This document shows positions 45,101 to 56,245 of a stretch of DNA of 64,000 bases, piece after piece. Each line of letters begins with the position of its first letter. Position 1 is the stretch's first letter. A program made the position numbers and the translations under genes. The stretch comes from Nostoc sp. 106C (lineage in GTDB: Bacteria > Cyanobacteriota > Cyanobacteriia > Cyanobacteriales > Nostocaceae), in the NCBI RefSeq assembly GCF_002154725.1, contig NZ_MTAW01000095.1:39407-103406 (forward strand), written 5' to 3'. The notes under the pieces are model-generated. The model was not told the DNA's origin. It did not search any database and saw nothing but the letters and a program-made list of their open reading frames with translations.

Positions 45101-46993
45101 TTAAGGTTTGCGAATATAGCCCCATTTACCTCCTGTGAAATATACTTTGCCTTGTTCTAGATCTTGTTTTAATTCTCCACCAACATTAACTAATGCCATA
45201 CCTTGAGAAAAGGGTTTAGCAAAATCGAAATTTCGTGGAATTATAAATTCACCAAACTGATTAATATATCCCCATTTGCCTCCCATTTTGGCAGGAGCTA
45301 ATCCTTCTGAAAAAATATCAGCTTCATAAAATTGCGGCTCTATAATAAATTCTCCTATTTTATCAATATATCCCCATTTATTCACAAATTTAACTAATGC
45401 GAAACCTTCGGAAAAACTTGTAGCATCATCAAACTTAGATTCAATTATAATTTTGCAAGTTTTATCAATGTAACCCCATTTATTAGCTATTTTTACGGCT
45501 GCTATGTCTTCGGAAAATGATTTAGCATCATCAAATTGAGCAGCAATAATAATTTTGCCTATATTATCAATATATCCCCACTTATCAGCTATTTTTATCG
45601 CTGCCATGCCTGAAGAAAACGATGCAGCATCATCAAATTGTAAGGCAATTATCCGGTTAGCAGTTTTATCTATATAGCCATATTTATTATTAACTTTGAT
45701 CAGGGCTAGCCCTTCCGAAAAAGGTTGAGCATTATCAAATTGAAGGCGGCTGACAAGTTTACCTGTTTTATCAATGTAACCGTATTTATAACCCATTTTG
45801 ACGGCTGCTATACCTTCAGAAAATGGTTCAACCCAATCAAATTGAGGCTTGAGGTTAATTGGCTGCGATGTATCTATATAACTATAGTTACTATTTATGC
45901 GCCGATGGGTAAAGCTATTATTTTTAATTTCTTTTATATCAAGTGTTCTAGGAGTTTTAGAATAAAATTCAGATTTTAGCAGTTTAGCTAAAAGGTTATT
46001 TTCTTCTAGCAAAGCTTCATAAAAAAAGAAAACTTCCCCTTGAATACCAACAGAACGGTTATAGTTTAGTGCCTTAACTAAATGTTCTGAATCAATTCGA
46101 TATGTACTTTGTTTTAAAAGCACACTAGGAATTAGTTGTGGCAATTGTTGTTTGGTAAATTGATTAGCTACAAGCCTATCTATATCTCTCTTATATAGTT
46201 CAAATTCTCGCCAATATAATTGGGGATGAATTAAATCGACTAGCCCAAGGTTAACCCAAGTTTGAGAATCTTGGAGGTAGTTTTCATAACTCCAAGGATA
46301 AGCACTTGGAGCCATTGAAATAATTAATTCCGGATTTATACTAATTATTTCCCGGTAGACGCGGGTTAAAAAATTTGAAAGAATATCTGCTCGCCATTGT
46401 AACCATTGTGGATCTTTGGGGTTTTCTGGTGGTAATCGATTAAATTCCTGGCGATAGCGTTCAACAGTTCTTTGATCGTAACCACCTTCACTTGGTAAAG
46501 CAGGAAAGCGATCGTCTCCTTGAATTCCATCAACTTTATAGTTTTTAATGACTTCTAAAAATAAACTTAATAAAAAGTTTTGCACTTCGCTATCAAAAGC
46601 ATTTAGCCACTCAAAACCATTTTTAGTAAGTAAATTACCAGCATAGTCACGCGCTGCCCATTCTGGTTTTTTGGCGATGATTGTACCACCCTGTTTTTGA
46701 TAAGAACTAGCAAAGCCATATTCAAACCAAGGGATAACAGCAAGATTAACTCGTTTGGCTTCGACAATTAATTCGGCTAAAGGATCTCTACCTTGAAATT
46801 GCGGATTTATTTCAACACCAAAGTTTTCTCGCATAACTCGGCTGGGATAAGTGGTGAGTCCGTTATTCCAGACAACAGGAAATACCACATTAAATCCAGT
46901 TTCAGCGAGAAAGTTCATCGCCTCGGCAATATTTTGTTTGGAGTTAAAGACTTTGCTAGCTGTTGTAGTCAGCCAAATACCACGAATTTCCAT
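45101..46993 (-). CDS. family-10-like glycoside hydrolase (GHL10/DUF187) with C-terminal WG repeats
   Basis: 630 residues. Residues 1 to about 345 form a GHL10-type TIM barrel: EIRGIWLTTTASKVF start, VVFPVVWNNG, VIPWFEYGF, VDGIQGDDRF, LIISMAPSAYPWSY and LIHPQLYWREF. From about 375 on there are roughly seven WG repeats of about 45 residues, each centred on KWGYIDKTGK-like motifs and FSEGLA. GHL10 proteins are predicted cell-wall or extracellular glycosidases, and WG repeats are binding modules. No signal peptide. The stop codon of the SLH/WG gene upstream is in the same frame, two codons before this ATG, so the two may be one interrupted gene. Confidence 0.82.
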   Translation of the reverse strand: MEIRGIWLTTTASKVFNSKQNIAEAMNFLAETGFNVVFPVVWNNGLTTYPSRVMRENFGVEINPQFQGRDPLAELIVEAKRVNLAVIPWFEYGFASSYQKQGGTIIAKKPEWAARDYAGNLLTKNGFEWLNAFDSEVQNFLLSLFLEVIKNYKVDGIQGDDRFPALPSEGGYDQRTVERYRQEFNRLPPENPKDPQWLQWRADILSNFLTRVYREIISINPELIISMAPSAYPWSYENYLQDSQTWVNLGLVDLIHPQLYWREFELYKRDIDRLVANQFTKQQLPQLIPSVLLKQSTYRIDSEHLVKALNYNRSVGIQGEVFFFYEALLEENNLLAKLLKSEFYSKTPRTLDIKEIKNNSFTHRRINSNYSYIDTSQPINLKPQFDWVEPFSEGIAAVKMGYKYGYIDKTGKLVSRLQFDNAQPFSEGLALIKVNNKYGYIDKTANRIIALQFDDAASFSSGMAAIKIADKWGYIDNIGKIIIAAQFDDAKSFSEDIAAVKIANKWGYIDKTCKIIIESKFDDATSFSEGFALVKFVNKWGYIDKIGEFIIEPQFYEADIFSEGLAPAKMGGKWGYINQFGEFIIPRNFDFAKPFSQGMALVNVGGELKQDLEQGKVYFTGGKWGYIRKP

Positions 46994-46996
46994 GAA

Positions 46997-47785
46997 TTAG
47001 GTTGGGCTTGATTTATTGAGATTTTCTCTAACTAATGCCAATCCTTCTGAAAAAGGATGAACTTCCTCAAATTGTGGCGGAATCACAAATTTTCCAGTTT
47101 TGTCAATATATCCCCACTGATTACTTTTTTGCGCTCGTGCTAATCCTTCCACAAAATTATCAGCAGCATCAAATTGGGGTGGAATCACGAACAATTCTGT
47201 ACCAGGAATATATTTAGAAGGTACTGTAGGAATTTCGAGAACTCGACAAATAAATGTTGCTATTTCGCCTCTAGTAATGTTTTGATTGGGCTGCAAGCGT
47301 TTGATTTCTGGGTAGTTCACAATAATGCGCTTTTCAGTTGCGGCTGCGATCGCACGTGTAGCATAACTGGGAATTTGCCCGAAATCATCATAATATTTTT
47401 TCAAAGTATTTATCGGATCTGCTGTTACCCCATAATTTAACCCTGACGCTAAAGCTGTTAAAGCTTGCACACGCGGAATTAGTTCATTGGGTTTAAACAT
47501 CCGATTGGGATATCCAGACAGATAATTTGCCTGATATGCTTCGGCTATTGCCTTAGCTGCCCAATGATTAGCTGGTACATCTATAAAGCTAATCTCAGGA
47601 CGAGATGATGGCTGTTTTGGTAAGCCAATAGAAATAATCGCCGCAAATTCAGCACGAGTAACAGGTGCAGCCGGGCGAAAAGTACCGTCTGGATAACCTT
47701 TTAATATATTTCGCTGGGCCGCTGCAAGAATAGATGTTTTTGCCCAATGGTTTTGAATATCTGAAAACATTGACTCATTCACCAT
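46997..47785 (-). CDS. SLH-domain protein with partial WG repeats; in frame with the next gene
   Basis: 262 residues with three S-layer-homology domains: FSDIQNHWAKTSILAAAQRN, FIDVPANHWAAKAIAEAY and a more divergent YDDFGQIPSYATRAIAAATE. One complete WG repeat (FVEGLARAQKSNQWGYIDKT) follows, then half of another, which stops abruptly after FSEGLALVREN at a TAA (46999-46997). SLH domains bind peptidoglycan-linked polymers or the outer envelope. No signal peptide is seen. The ORF is in the same frame as the GHL10/WG gene (TAA, TTC, ATG), so read-through would give an 894-residue SLH-WG-GHL10-WG protein. Confidence 0.8.
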   Translation of the reverse strand: MVNESMFSDIQNHWAKTSILAAAQRNILKGYPDGTFRPAAPVTRAEFAAIISIGLPKQPSSRPEISFIDVPANHWAAKAIAEAYQANYLSGYPNRMFKPNELIPRVQALTALASGLNYGVTADPINTLKKYYDDFGQIPSYATRAIAAATEKRIIVNYPEIKRLQPNQNITRGEIATFICRVLEIPTVPSKYIPGTELFVIPPQFDAADNFVEGLARAQKSNQWGYIDKTGKFVIPPQFEEVHPFSEGLALVRENLNKSSPT

Positions 47786-47928
47786 AAATGCTTTTAATTG
47801 TCTTAATCTGGATAAACTAGATTTGCTACATCAAAAATACTTAAATTGACATAAAATCTAGCAATTAGCGACAATTTAGGCAATTTGCATTTGCCATAAG
47901 TCCAAATGACAAATTTTTGTTTTTTAAC

Positions 47929-48993
47929 TTAATATTTCCTAGTCTCCAGCAAATTATTCAATGCCTGTACCAAAGTGTGATTTTGTTCATCAGTGCCAAC
48001 AGTAATGCGTAATTTATCTTCCAATCCTGGTTGCTTGAAGTAGCGGATTAAAATTTTTTGTTCTTTGAGTTTTTGATAGAGGTATTCTGCATTTCCTTGA
48101 GGAGGTTGCGCTAGTAAAAAATTGGTTTGAGAATCCCAAACACGAAAACCTAATTGTTTTAAGTCTGATGCTAGCTGAGTTCTTGATACTTTAATCTTTG
48201 CTATACAAGCGTTTTTATAAGCTTGGTCGTTAATAGCAGCAGTGGCCACTGCACAGGCGATCGCATCAATGTTATAGCTATCTTTCACTTTAAACAACCC
48301 ATCCAATAACCAGGGATTTGCCACCCCAAACCCTAATCGTAATCCTGCTAGGGAGTAACCTTTGGAAAGTGTCCGAATAATCATCACATTCTCGTATTCC
48401 TGCACTAAATCCAAAGCATTTTCTTCAGCAAAATCTACATATGCTTCATCAATTACTAAAACCCCAGATAACTGACTGGCTAATTTCCGCAGATCATCAG
48501 TTGGTACTACGTGACCCGATGGACTATTAGGAGAGGCAATAAATGTTACCGACCCATCAGCAGAAATTAATTCTTTCAAGGGCAAACTGTAATCTTCTTC
48601 GTAAGGAATCTCTAAAATATCTGCCGCTTGCATTTCAGTTAATGTGCGATATAGCACATAAGTGGGCATTGGATAGACTACCTTGCGTCCCGGTTCAGTA
48701 CAGGCACGAATGACGATGCTCAACAATTCGTCACTGCCATTACCTACAATGATCCAATCACTAGGAACGCCTAAAACTTTACTTGCGGCTTGTCGAAACT
48801 CTCCTCCGAATGGTTCTGGATATCGCCGCAACCATTCGCCATCAATATTCCGCAGTACTTCTAATGCAGCAGGTGAGGGAGGATAGGCGTTTTCGTTACT
48901 ATTGAGTTTGATAATTGGCGTACCCCGTGGCGGCTGTTCACCAGGGATATAGCTAGCCATTGCATCAACATTAGAGCGGAAATAGTTGGTCAT
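47929..48993 (-). CDS. hisC: histidinol-phosphate aminotransferase
   Basis: PLP enzyme of histidine synthesis that converts imidazole-acetol phosphate to histidinol phosphate. 354 residues with KLNSNENAYPPSPAALEVL near the start, IVGNGSDELLSIVIRACTEP, FIASPNSPSGHVVP and VIDEAYVDFAE. The PLP-lysine motif is RTLSKGYSLAGLRLGFGV, and the terminal basic motif is LEDKLRITVGT. All match HisC of class I aminotransferases. Single gene on the minus strand, 143 bp after the SLH gene's start region. Length normal. Confidence 0.93.
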   Translation of the reverse strand: MTNYFRSNVDAMASYIPGEQPPRGTPIIKLNSNENAYPPSPAALEVLRNIDGEWLRRYPEPFGGEFRQAASKVLGVPSDWIIVGNGSDELLSIVIRACTEPGRKVVYPMPTYVLYRTLTEMQAADILEIPYEEDYSLPLKELISADGSVTFIASPNSPSGHVVPTDDLRKLASQLSGVLVIDEAYVDFAEENALDLVQEYENVMIIRTLSKGYSLAGLRLGFGVANPWLLDGLFKVKDSYNIDAIACAVATAAINDQAYKNACIAKIKVSRTQLASDLKQLGFRVWDSQTNFLLAQPPQGNAEYLYQKLKEQKILIRYFKQPGLEDKLRITVGTDEQNHTLVQALNNLLETRKY

Positions 48994-49587
48994 AGTGCAT
49001 TGGGCTGGGAAAATCCATCTGCAATCACTGGATTATTATCTATCAACCTGGCGGCGATCGCTCATTATGTCCGCCTAATTGCTGAGTAAAAAACTCTCTG
49101 CGTTCTCTCTGGGCCTTAATGATAGGTGTTACACCAGACTCTATCTGACTGCGATTAGGTCAGATTTCTATTGCTAATTGTCAAGCTTCATTAATAATTA
49201 AATATTGATAACTTGTGTTTATCGTTTAGAAAAAAAATAGTATTTGCTCTTATCTAGGCGAAAAACTTAATATTGAAACCATACAAAGCCAAGCTAGCTT
49301 GTTAACAAAAAATCTCAAGCAGTCTTAAGAGCGATCGCCATCACAAACAACAAGATTGGATTGAAAGATTTCCTCACCTACCCTTACCTCTATAAGCAGA
49401 AAGGAAATAGTCAAAACATCATGGAATTATTGTGATTAAAGATTATGAATTGGCTGATTACTACATGAATTATTGAGATTTATGCCGCTATTGTAACTAC
49501 CTTTGACGACAATATATTTTAGGTGTAGCCCATATAGTTGCAACATTTTGGTTTTAGTTTAACTCCATTTATCGCGAGGGAAAAATT
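48994..49587. other. intergenic region between hisC and the pentapeptide gene
   Basis: AT-rich, no gene found. Two HIP1 octamers (about 49054 and 49331) are present. The final bases contain GCGAGGG as the ribosome site of the pentapeptide protein. I see no terminator or structured element. Confidence 0.4.
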
Positions 49588-50220
49588 ATGAAGACAACAA
49601 GTTACCAAAAAATTACCTCCTGGATTTTTACAGCTGTATTTATAGCGTTCGTCACAGTATTTTCTCTGTTTGACCAACCTAATGCCCTAGCCCAAACAGA
49701 ACCATCACCTGTAACTTCTGTACCTACCGAATCCATACCTGCGCCAGTACTATCTCCACCTCCAGTAACATCTCCAACAATATGGTCTGTAGATCCTGTA
49801 GCAGCAAATGTCAGCCGTTTATTAACAACTAATGAATGTGTTGGATGTAATTTGGTTGGAGCACGATTAGAAAGGGCAAACCTGCAAGCTGCTAATTTAG
49901 AAGGTGCGAACCTACAAGATGCAGAATTAGAAAAGGCAAATTTACAAGGTACAAACCTACAAACAGCTAATTTGCAAGGCGTAGATTTAAGCAAAGCCAA
50001 TATAGCAGGAGCAAATCTGCAAGGAGCAAATCTCTATGATGCAGATTTAGAGGGAGCAAACTTGCAAGGAGTAAATCTCCAAGGAGCAAATCTACAAAAG
50101 GCTGATTTACAGAAAACAAATCTTCTAACTGCGAACGTACAAGGAGCAAACCTGTTAGGGGCTGATTTAGAAGATGCAGTTCTACCCGCAGGAATCATGA
50201 CTCCATATCAATATCAGTAA
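49588..50220 (+). CDS. secreted pentapeptide-repeat protein
   Basis: 210 residues. A signal peptide or membrane anchor (residues 7-32, including ISWIFTAVFIAFV-like hydrophobic core) ends near the ALA/QTE junction. A Pro/Ser/Thr-rich linker (about 36-65) and a NECVGCNLVGARLE entry with two cysteines follow. About 18 tandem A(N/D)LQxx pentapeptides then run to the end. The repeats fold as a right-handed square beta-helix and such proteins are abundant in cyanobacterial periplasm and thylakoid lumen. Function unknown. The repeats also make the DNA repetitive, so copy number can vary. Confidence 0.85.
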   Translation: MKTTSYQKITSWIFTAVFIAFVTVFSLFDQPNALAQTEPSPVTSVPTESIPAPVLSPPPVTSPTIWSVDPVAANVSRLLTTNECVGCNLVGARLERANLQAANLEGANLQDAELEKANLQGTNLQTANLQGVDLSKANIAGANLQGANLYDADLEGANLQGVNLQGANLQKADLQKTNLLTANVQGANLLGADLEDAVLPAGIMTPYQYQ

Positions 50221-50270
50221 TTAAAACTGCGTCGCCACGATCGCTAAATAAATGGTAAATCCATAAATTT

Positions 50271-50301
50271 CTAAGCCAGGGATTGATGATCTCTGGCTTA
50301 G
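50271..50301 (+). terminator. hairpin after the pentapeptide gene
   Basis: CTAAGCCAG (50271-50279) pairs with CTGGCTTAG (50293-50301), a 9-bp stem extended inward by GAT/ATC. It lacks a clear T-tract, so it could be a terminator or an mRNA-stabilising hairpin. Confidence 0.4.
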
Positions 50302-50393
50302 ATCGTAGAGTGGGCATCGTCTACCAAAAACCTATATGATTCATATTTGAAGTACTTTTATTCAGCAACGTTAAAGTATAGACAATAAATTTT

Positions 50394-50411
50394 AAGGTGG
50401 GCACTGCCCAC
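50394..50411. repeat. short interspersed palindrome GGTGGGCACTGCCCACC
   Basis: Second copy of the palindrome at 6876-6893 (one central base differs), here in the gap between convergent genes. Confidence 0.5.
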
Positions 50412-50435
50412 CCTACAAAAAATAATTTGCCAAGC

Positions 50436-52610
50436 TCAAATTTGATAGTCCAAGGTCACTAAAACTTTGCCACCACGTTGGTTGGCAGGTACAGCTTCCT
50501 TCATCTTCTCGGGATAAGGAAGGTTCAAGTTATTCATTAGTTCAATAAATTGGCTGCGGCTGCGTCCAGTAAACCGGGAATTCCAGCGCTTTTCCTCACC
50601 AATTGTAGACACAGTTTGTCCTTTATAGTCGTGACCGGGATATACCCATGTGTCATCTGGTAGGGTAAATAGCTTTTGCATGACGACATCATACAGTAAC
50701 CCAGCATCACCATTCTGGAAGTCGGTACGACCGCAGCCTCGAATAAACAAGGCATCTCCGGTTAACAAATGAGTACCGTTGGCTAGGTAAGCCATGTGAC
50801 TATCTGTATGTCCGGGAGTAGCGATCGCCTGAATCTGTACGTTCCCTAATTGCAATATTCCGCCATCAGCAATGTAGCGGTCTGCACGAGCTGTCTTAGC
50901 ATTCTCAGGCAAAACACTAAAACAACCTGTAAATTGTCGCAACTGGCCTGTGCCGGTAATATGGTCAGCGTGAATGTGAGTTTCTAAGCAGTAATGCAAG
51001 GTCAGTCCTAGTTCTCGTAATACTTGGAGGTCACGTTCTACTTGTTCTAATACAGGGTCTACTAAGATAGCCGCTTTGGTTTGTGGGTCGGCTATCAGGT
51101 ATGTATAGGTACTCGATTCTGGATCGAAAAGTTGACGAAATAGCATGGCAGTTTTGGGCAATGCATTCAACGAATTTCCAGCGAACCAATTTCTTTCCAC
51201 AGCGTAGGGTTTGGGAGTCAGAGAGTTCAGTAACTCTTGTGCTAAATTTGCTGCTTGAACACGAATTTCAGGAACAGCAGTAGTTTCCCAAAGGTTGCCT
51301 TTACGCGGTGTTCCTAAGGTATAGAGGATTTCAGAGACATTTCCTTCGGCATCAATCACAGCACCGTTAGGAGCAGTATCGATCCCGATTGATAGAGCAT
51401 GAGGACGAATCAGCCGTTGTTGTTGTAAGTTAGCAATCAGTGGGTGCTGTAACCTGTGGTAGTTACAATTTGAACCTGTATAATTGACAATTCGCTTAAC
51501 CTGCAAGACTATATCTGCGTGTGTTCCCCGTTCCCGAATTGTCACATTTACTCCATTGTCAACTTCCTGACAAGTTTGAATCCGACCGCTGTAATAGCTC
51601 AGTTGACCAGATTGGCTAGCCGCATCTAATACCTCGGCAATTTCCCCTGCAATCTTGTGGCGGGAAACTTCCCAGTAAGCTTTGACATGGCGAAGAAAGC
51701 GTTTCTGTTCTATCATTGGCAGTGCTTGCCAGAGTTGTGAGGTAATTGGACGAATGGCATCAATTACTGCTCGCCAATCCTGTCCATGAGTAGCAGCTTT
51801 TTTTACTTCTTGACGTACTAAACGCAGTAATCCCCGTACTGTTTTTGGCGCATTTTCTAGGTCTATATATATATGATAGGGGATTGTTGCTTGGTGGCGC
51901 TGGGGCGTTAATCCATGACGAGAGACAGCATGAATTTTTCCTGGAAAACCTTGTTGGTGTAGTGCAACAACTGCATCGACCATCGTCAACCCAGTTCCTA
52001 CTAACAGAATGGAATCTTCTGGATTAAGATCGGCGATCGCATCACTAGACCAAGCATCTTTAACGTAGCGATGATCTTTTCCGAGCGCAGCAATTGGTTG
52101 TGGTAGCAAAGCTGGAAAATTTCCCAAGGCTAGTACAGCTTTCTGCACGTGCAACCATTGACCACTACTTAGTTGTACCTTTGTGCTGTAGCTTGTTGTT
52201 TCAATCGCGATCGCTTCATCAACAATTCTCTCTAAGCGCACGTAAGCTGGAGCATTGGCCTCAGCTTCGTTCAAAATTGCCTGTACGTACTCTCCATAAA
52301 CTTTACGCGGCACAAATGTCGATGCCGTACTTTCAGCATGTCCATTTCTATGCAGCCACCTCAAAAAGTGATTAGGTTCATCTGCAAAAGCACTCATCTT
52401 ACCTGCTGGCACATTCAGCAAGTGAGAAATAACTGTTGTACTATATGCAACTCCTTTACCTATCTCAGAATTACGTTCAATCAATTTAATAGATACTGGT
52501 ATGGTTGCGTTTCGCAAAATATTGGCTGCAACAAGAGAACCGCTAAAGCCGCCTCCAATAATTGCAATCGTACTAGGAGAAACACTTTGGTTCAAAATAT
52601 AGTTGTACAT
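50436..52610 (-). CDS. fusion of FAD/NAD(P)-binding oxidoreductase and ETHE1-type persulfide dioxygenase
   Basis: 724 residues. Residues 1 to about 480 are an FAD/NAD(P)-binding protein of the NAD_binding_9 group: IAIIGGGFSGSLVAANIL at about 16-33, GKGVAYST, and a second dinucleotide loop ILLVGTGLTMVDAVVAL near 200. From about 483 a metallo-beta-lactamase domain begins, with THIHADH at 544-550, TPGHTDSH and LFIRGCGRTDFQNGDAGLLYD. The last block is the signature of ETHE1-like persulfide dioxygenases, which oxidise glutathione persulfide to sulfite. The fusion suggests an electron-transfer partner for sulfur oxidation in one chain. No rhodanese domain is present. Confidence 0.85.
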   Translation of the reverse strand: MYNYILNQSVSPSTIAIIGGGFSGSLVAANILRNATIPVSIKLIERNSEIGKGVAYSTTVISHLLNVPAGKMSAFADEPNHFLRWLHRNGHAESTASTFVPRKVYGEYVQAILNEAEANAPAYVRLERIVDEAIAIETTSYSTKVQLSSGQWLHVQKAVLALGNFPALLPQPIAALGKDHRYVKDAWSSDAIADLNPEDSILLVGTGLTMVDAVVALHQQGFPGKIHAVSRHGLTPQRHQATIPYHIYIDLENAPKTVRGLLRLVRQEVKKAATHGQDWRAVIDAIRPITSQLWQALPMIEQKRFLRHVKAYWEVSRHKIAGEIAEVLDAASQSGQLSYYSGRIQTCQEVDNGVNVTIRERGTHADIVLQVKRIVNYTGSNCNYHRLQHPLIANLQQQRLIRPHALSIGIDTAPNGAVIDAEGNVSEILYTLGTPRKGNLWETTAVPEIRVQAANLAQELLNSLTPKPYAVERNWFAGNSLNALPKTAMLFRQLFDPESSTYTYLIADPQTKAAILVDPVLEQVERDLQVLRELGLTLHYCLETHIHADHITGTGQLRQFTGCFSVLPENAKTARADRYIADGGILQLGNVQIQAIATPGHTDSHMAYLANGTHLLTGDALFIRGCGRTDFQNGDAGLLYDVVMQKLFTLPDDTWVYPGHDYKGQTVSTIGEEKRWNSRFTGRSRSQFIELMNNLNLPYPEKMKEAVPANQRGGKVLVTLDYQI

Positions 52611-53057
52611 AAAATATATGAAATAAACTTGTTGCTAGATACTTACAAATTTATTCCAGGTAAATTCGGATATTTATATTATTTTGCTGAGTGAGTGGAT
52701 TAAATTAATTTAAACCTCACTTAGACAAGCGAAATATGGGAAATTTAATATAACTATTCAATTTTCCTAAGCAAAAATTACTAATCGCAAAATTACACAA
52801 TCTCTAAGTCAATCTGCACAGGTATTTGAGTTTTTTAATGAGTCTTTCTCAACAAATCCGATAGAAATATGGGCGTTTATAAATCAGCAGTTAATAGCAG
52901 CTTTGAAACGCAAAAGTTCACCTGTCTGATTGTCAATTTTTTGTGACATACAAAGCTAGTGCATACGTTGTGGCTACTGCTATTGTCTGAAAGCGTGCAT
53001 TCTGTACTAGTTTTATACTTAAAATTTACTATAAAGTTTCCTGGAATATGAGAACAT
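52611..53057. other. intergenic region before fosX
   Basis: AT-rich, no gene recognised. It holds the divergent promoters of the fusion gene (minus) and fosX (plus). No repeats or clear boxes seen. Confidence 0.4.
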
Positions 53058-53465
53058 ATGATTGAAGGAATAAGTCATATCACATTCATTGTCAGAAATT
53101 TGGAGAAAATGACTAACTTTCTCACAACCATATTTGGTGCTCAGGAAGTTTATTCTAGCAGTGAGCAAATTTTCTCCATTTCAAAAGAGAAATTTTTTCT
53201 GATCGATAAACTGTGGATTGCGATCATGGAAGGCAAACCTTTACCAGAAAAAACCTATAACCATGTAGCTTTTAAAATAGCTGCTGAGGATTACGAACTG
53301 TACGCTGCGAGAATTAGAATTCTGGGAGTGGATATGAAAGAAGATAGAAATCGTGTAGAGGGCGAAGGACGTTCTTTATACTTTTACGATTACGACAACC
53401 ATTTGTTTGAGCTACACACAGGTACTTTAAATCAGCGCTTGCAAAAATATCTGATTAAAAAATAA
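53058..53465 (+). CDS. fosX: FosX-type fosfomycin epoxide hydrolase
   Basis: 135 residues, a VOC-fold enzyme with the complete FosX active site. The manganese ligands are His7, His69 and Glu118, and Glu44 (in the ISKEKFF segment) is the base that lets FosX, unlike FosA or FosB, use water instead of a thiol. The EGKPLPEKTYNHVAFKI and FYDYDNHLFELHTGTL blocks are as in Listeria-type FosX. It should hydrolyse fosfomycin, the inhibitor of MurA. A wider VOC hydrolase role is possible. It stands alone, followed by two MITE-like elements, with divergent promoters upstream. Confidence 0.88.
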   Translation: MIEGISHITFIVRNLEKMTNFLTTIFGAQEVYSSSEQIFSISKEKFFLIDKLWIAIMEGKPLPEKTYNHVAFKIAAEDYELYAARIRILGVDMKEDRNRVEGEGRSLYFYDYDNHLFELHTGTLNQRLQKYLIKK

Positions 53466-53479
53466 AGGCGATCGCACTC

Positions 53480-53605
53480 AGGATTTACGCAAGCAAAATT
53501 TGTCATTGCGACCGGAACGTAGTGTAGGGAAGCAATCCCAGAATTTCAGGCGATTACGTCGCTTCGCTCGTAATGACGGAATTCCGTGACTTTTGCGTAA
53601 GTCCT
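53480..53605. mobile_element. 126-bp MITE-like inverted-repeat element
   Basis: AGGATTTACGCAA at 53480-53492 is mirrored by TTGCGTAAGTCCT at 53593-53605, 12 of 13 matching. A second nested pair, GTCATTGCG/CGTAATGAC, lies inside. The ends match the AGGACTTACGCAA type widespread in cyanobacteria (recollection). No target duplication is evident, so the element is older or partly decayed. Confidence 0.6.
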
Positions 53606-53640
53606 AACAGTCTCAGCCTTTTTTTATGCCATTTTCAACC

Positions 53641-53765
53641 CAATACTTGTCGGTTAAGGGGAAAAGGGGAAGGGGAAAGGGGAAAGAAAAAACCTTTAAC
53701 CTTTACCCTTTAACCTTTTCTCCAAACCCAATTCCGAGTTAAAAATACTTAACCGAGCAGTATTG
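53641..53765. mobile_element. MITE, 125 bp, same family as the one at 38565
   Basis: Ends CAATACTTGTCGGTTAAG (53641-53658) and the complement of CAATACTGCTCGGTTAAG (53748-53765), 16 of 18 matching. ATTTTCAACC is perfectly duplicated outside both ends (53631-53640 and 53766-53775), a 10-bp target duplication as at 38.6 kb. The interior is a purine-rich then pyrimidine-rich stretch and encodes nothing. Confidence 0.85.
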
Positions 53766-53936
53766 ATTTTCAACCTATCGAACTCACGTCTTGTTAATGC
53801 AATAGCTAAGGCGGCGTTTCAACTTATCTTGAAATGCCGCCCTCATGTTTGTTTCTGGCTTCCAGCCGCGTTCAGGACTTCCGCAGGTTTGGGTAGCCTT
53901 GACCTCTAATCGCCCGATGAGCAGTTGAGGTTACGC

Positions 53937-56183
<2,247 letters not shown>

Positions 56184-56245
56184 TTATGGTGTGGATTTTT
56201 TGATCTACTGCTGGCATAGCAAACAAATCGAACTTACGTTAATTA

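Larger units (their letters stand above)
53466..53936. other. intergenic region occupied by two small transposable elements
   Basis: Between fosX and katG lie a 126-bp inverted-repeat element (53480-53605) and a 125-bp MITE (53641-53765). Beyond 53776 the sequence is unique, with a GC-rich hairpin-prone stretch near 53805-53845 and no gene. Confidence 0.5.

Noticed and set aside
49602..50149. Long minus-strand ORFs opposite the pentapeptide gene
   Set aside because: They are shadows produced by the repetitive codon pattern of the plus-strand repeats.
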